A stretch of DNA of 64,000 nt from Streptomyces violaceusniger (GTDB lineage Bacteria > Actinomycetota > Actinomycetes > Streptomycetales > Streptomycetaceae). Below are positions 61,790 through 64,000 of the stretch, one piece after another. The translations under genes and the position numbers were made by a program. Location of the stretch: positions 1,054,001 through 1,118,000 of the forward strand of contig BJHW01000002.1 in assembly GCA_005405945.1 (NCBI GenBank). The letters are read 5' to 3'. Below the pieces are notes generated by a model, which searched no databases, was not told the origin of the DNA, and saw nothing but the letters and a program-made list of their open reading frames with translations. How positions within the stretch are numbered: position 1 is the first letter of the stretch; every line of letters starts with the position of its first letter.

Positions 61790-63286
61790 ATGCTGCCTGC
61801 AGAGCGTCGCCACCGCACCCCGGCCGACCCCGCGACCGGCCCGGTCCTCGCCATCGACCAAGGCACCTCCGGCACCAAGGCGCTGGTGCTCTGCCCCGAG
61901 CGCGGGGTGATCGGCTCCGCCGAGGTGCCCGTACGGCCACGCCATCTGCCCGGCGGACTGGTCGAGGTCGATCCGGCCGCGCTGCTCACCTCGGTCCTCG
62001 ACGCCGGGCGCCGGGCGCTCGCCGCCGCGGGGGAGCCGGTCGTGGCGGTCGGGCTGGCCAACCAGGGCGAGACCGTGCTGGCCTGGGACCCCGTCACGGG
62101 AGAGCCGCTGACGGACGCGCTGGTCTGGCAGGACCGGCGGGCCCGGACGGTGTGCGAGCAGCTCGCGCCGCACGCCGGGACGCTGCGCGAACTCACCGGC
62201 CTGCCCCTCGATCCGTACTTCGCGGCACCCAAGATGGCGTGGATCCGGCGCCATCTGACCGGCGAGGGCGTGGTCACCACCAGCGATGTCTGGCTGGTCC
62301 ACCGGCTCACCGGCGCGTTCGTCACCGACGCCGCCACCGCCGGGCGCACCGGGCTGCTCGACCTCGACCGCGTCGCCTGGTCCCCGAAGGCGCTGGACCT
62401 GTACGGGCTGACCGCCGAACGGCTGCCGCGCGTCGTCGACGCCGCCGGGCCGGTCGGCACCACCACGGCCTTCGGCGGCGAGGTCCCGCTCACCGGACTC
62501 CTCGTCGACCAGCAGGCCGCCCTGCTGGCGCAGCGGGTGACCGAATCGGGCACCGCCAAGTGCACCTACGGCACCGGCGCCTTCCTCCTCGCCCAGACCG
62601 GCGACCGGCCCCTGCGCGGTCCTCACGGCCTGGTCTCCTGCGTGGCCTGGCGGTTCGGCGGGCGCACCAGCTACTGCCTGGACGGACAGGTGTACACCGC
62701 CGCCTCCGCGGTGCGCTGGCTCGGCGACCTCGGGGTGATCCAAGGGCCCCAGGACCTCGACCCGGTCGGCGGGACCGTGCCCGACGCCGGGGGAGTCACC
62801 TTCGTACCGGCGCTCGCCGGACTCGCCGCGCCGTGGTGGCGCGGCGACCTCAAGGGCTCGCTGACCGGGCTCGGCCTCGACACCACCGCCGGACACCTGG
62901 TGCGCGCCCTGTGCGAGGGCATCGCCGCCCAGGTCGTGGAGATCGCCGAGGCGGCCGTCTCCGACCTGGGCGCGCCGCTGACCGTCCTGCGCGTCGACGG
63001 GGGACTGACCCGTTCGGCGCTGCTGATGCAGACCCAGGCCGATCTGCTGCAGCGGCCCGTGGAGGTGTCGGCGCTGCCGGACGTCACGGCGCTGGGCGTG
63101 GGCGCCGCCGCGCGGATGGGGCTCGACCCGGGCCTGACGATCGAGGAGGCGGTCCCCGCGTGGGAGCCCGCCGCCGTCTACGAACCGCGGATCGGCGCGG
63201 AGCGGGCCGCCGAGCGGTTGGCCGCCTTCCGCTCGGCCGTGGCCGCGCTGCTGGACCACGCGCCGACGGCCGCCGCCCACGACTGA
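61790..63286 (+). CDS. glpK: FGGY carbohydrate kinase, glycerol-kinase-like
   Basis: This is a 498-aa sugar kinase. The N-terminal ATPase segment VLAIDQGTSGTKALVLCPER, then VGLANQGETVLAWDPVTGEP and ALVWQDRRA, and the second-domain signature LRVDGGLTRSALLMQTQADL match glycerol kinases, including the catalytic Asp in the DGG motif. Substrate-site residues (NQGET, WQDRR) fit glycerol. ATG 61790 has only a weak RBS. A glycerol-3-phosphate-dehydrogenase-like flavoprotein follows 47 bases downstream, which supports glycerol to dihydroxyacetone phosphate conversion. No glycerol facilitator gene is present in the window. Confidence 0.87.
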   Translation: MLPAERRHRTPADPATGPVLAIDQGTSGTKALVLCPERGVIGSAEVPVRPRHLPGGLVEVDPAALLTSVLDAGRRALAAAGEPVVAVGLANQGETVLAWDPVTGEPLTDALVWQDRRARTVCEQLAPHAGTLRELTGLPLDPYFAAPKMAWIRRHLTGEGVVTTSDVWLVHRLTGAFVTDAATAGRTGLLDLDRVAWSPKALDLYGLTAERLPRVVDAAGPVGTTTAFGGEVPLTGLLVDQQAALLAQRVTESGTAKCTYGTGAFLLAQTGDRPLRGPHGLVSCVAWRFGGRTSYCLDGQVYTAASAVRWLGDLGVIQGPQDLDPVGGTVPDAGGVTFVPALAGLAAPWWRGDLKGSLTGLGLDTTAGHLVRALCEGIAAQVVEIAEAAVSDLGAPLTVLRVDGGLTRSALLMQTQADLLQRPVEVSALPDVTALGVGAAARMGLDPGLTIEEAVPAWEPAAVYEPRIGAERAAERLAAFRSAVAALLDHAPTAAAHD

Positions 63287-63333
63287 GGCCCCGCGCACCA
63301 GGAGCCGTGTCCACCACCGAGCAAGGGACCACC

Positions 63334-64000
63334 ATGACCGTTACGACCACGGGTGACCTCCCCGACGAGGTCTACGACGTGGCCATCATCGGCGCCGGGG
63401 TGGTCGGCGCCGCCATCGCCCGCGAACTGGCCCGGTACCGCTTGCGGATCGCCCTGGTCGAGGCATCGAACGACGTCGGCAACGGCACGTCCAAGGCCAA
63501 CACCGCGATCCTGCACACCGGCTTCGACGCCACCCCGGGCACCCTGGAGGCCCGCCTGGTGCGCGAGGGCTACCAGCGGCTGACCGCCTACGCCGCCGAG
63601 ACCGGCATCCCGCTCGAACCGCTCGGCGCGCTCCTCGTCGCCTGGGACGGGGAACAGCTCGCCGCGCTGCCGTCACTCGCCGAGAAGGCCGCCCGCAACG
63701 GCTACGACGAGACGGCCATCCTCGACGCGGACGCGGTCTACGCCCGCGAGCCTCACCTGGGACCCGGCGCCCTCGGCGCGCTCGAGGTTCCCGGCGAGAG
63801 CATCATCTGCCCCTGGACGACGACGCTCGCCTACGCCACCCAGGCGGTCCGCGCGGGTGTCGCCCTGCATCTGAACTGCCCGGCCGGGGCCATCACCACC
63901 GGTGCCGAGCACCACGAGATCGCCACCCCGCGCGGGGTGCTGCGCACGCGTCACCTGGTGAACGCGGCGGGGCTGTACTCGGACGAGATCAACCGGCGGC
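63334..64000 (+). CDS. FAD-dependent glycerol-3-phosphate-dehydrogenase-like protein (cut by window end)
   Basis: The first 222 residues are inside the window. The Rossmann motif VYDVAIIGAGVVGAAIAREL (about residues 13-32) is followed by VEASNDVGNGTSKANTAILH and TGFDATPGT, the pattern of the DAO-fold anaerobic GlpA / L-2-hydroxyglutarate oxidase group more than aerobic GlpD. NAAGLYSDEI near the end is the usual NAAG.Y.D flavin-contact motif. ATG 63334 follows AAGGGA. It is co-directional with the glycerol kinase gene and probably co-transcribed. Confidence 0.87.
   Translation, partial: MTVTTTGDLPDEVYDVAIIGAGVVGAAIARELARYRLRIALVEASNDVGNGTSKANTAILHTGFDATPGTLEARLVREGYQRLTAYAAETGIPLEPLGALLVAWDGEQLAALPSLAEKAARNGYDETAILDADAVYAREPHLGPGALGALEVPGESIICPWTTTLAYATQAVRAGVALHLNCPAGAITTGAEHHEIATPRGVLRTRHLVNAAGLYSDEINRR

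Noticed and set aside
1..64000. CRISPR array, tRNA or rRNA genes, prophage structural genes
   Set aside because: No regularly spaced identical repeats, no cloverleaf or rRNA signature and no capsid, terminase or tail-type proteins were seen.

Overview
The window is very GC-rich actinobacterial DNA and almost certainly comes from Streptomyces or a close relative. The evidence is frequent GTG starts, strong codon bias, WhiJ-type XRE/DUF397 and DUF5999 proteins, an Rpf-LysM-M23 cell-wall enzyme, tandem LAL regulators and a few rare TTA (bldA-type) codons. No rRNA, tRNA, CRISPR array or biosynthetic core gene (PKS/NRPS) was seen.

Layout. 0-6.6 kb: an MFS exporter, a small metallophosphoesterase, an integrase-like protein, a palindromic MITE-like element, and a 1,168-aa secreted phosphodiester-glycosidase/phosphoesterase fusion. 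6.7-10.5 kb: a YchJ protein, then an accessory patch (small orphan, LysE exporter, HAD phosphatase with TTA codons, broken zinc-ribbon gene, Tn3 transposase remnant). That remnant replaces the 3' end of a sugar-acid dehydrogenase gene. 10.5-16.4 kb: a hexuronate/aldonate catabolic operon (dehydrogenase, ACS-type MFS, fructuronate-reductase-like enzyme, D-mannonate dehydratase) divergent from a GntR regulator. 16.3-19.3 kb: a MerR/VOC pair and a membrane sulfatase-family protein. 19.35-24.7 kb: a three-subunit, translationally coupled formate dehydrogenase operon. 24.7-28.4 kb: a DUF429 protein, the Rpf-LysM-M23 enzyme and about 1.65 kb of apparently non-coding DNA. 28.4-37.1 kb: a MOSC protein; a double-Lrp regulator divergent from an AbgT transporter plus M20 carboxypeptidase (a probable p-aminobenzoyl-glutamate/peptide salvage unit); a DUF397/XRE pair; and an aminotransferase with a long Gln/Pro-rich tail. 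37.3-50.4 kb: a regulatory island holding one NB-ARC-type LuxR protein, a DUF5999/ATPase pair, three tandem LAL regulators of about 920-970 aa, and a PAS-LuxR regulator. This matches the nysRI-RII-RIII-RIV / pimM arrangement of polyene macrolide clusters, but no polyketide genes are nearby. 50.4-64 kb: a PucR regulator divergent from GABA aminotransferase and succinate-semialdehyde dehydrogenase; a TerD-CAP fusion; a peptidoglycan-binding membrane protein; an FAD monooxygenase; an APC permease; a hypothetical protein; a glycerol-kinase-like gene; and a glycerol-3-phosphate-dehydrogenase-like gene cut by the window edge.

A caveat covers the whole window. More than 20 otherwise well-conserved genes carry single-base frameshifts. 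All those I could phase are in the same direction (one base missing), mostly in short C or G runs. This looks like systematic under-calling of homopolymers, not gene decay, so most such genes are annotated as single CDSs across the shift. The Tn3/dehydrogenase junction and the zinc-ribbon gene are the places where real decay is more likely.
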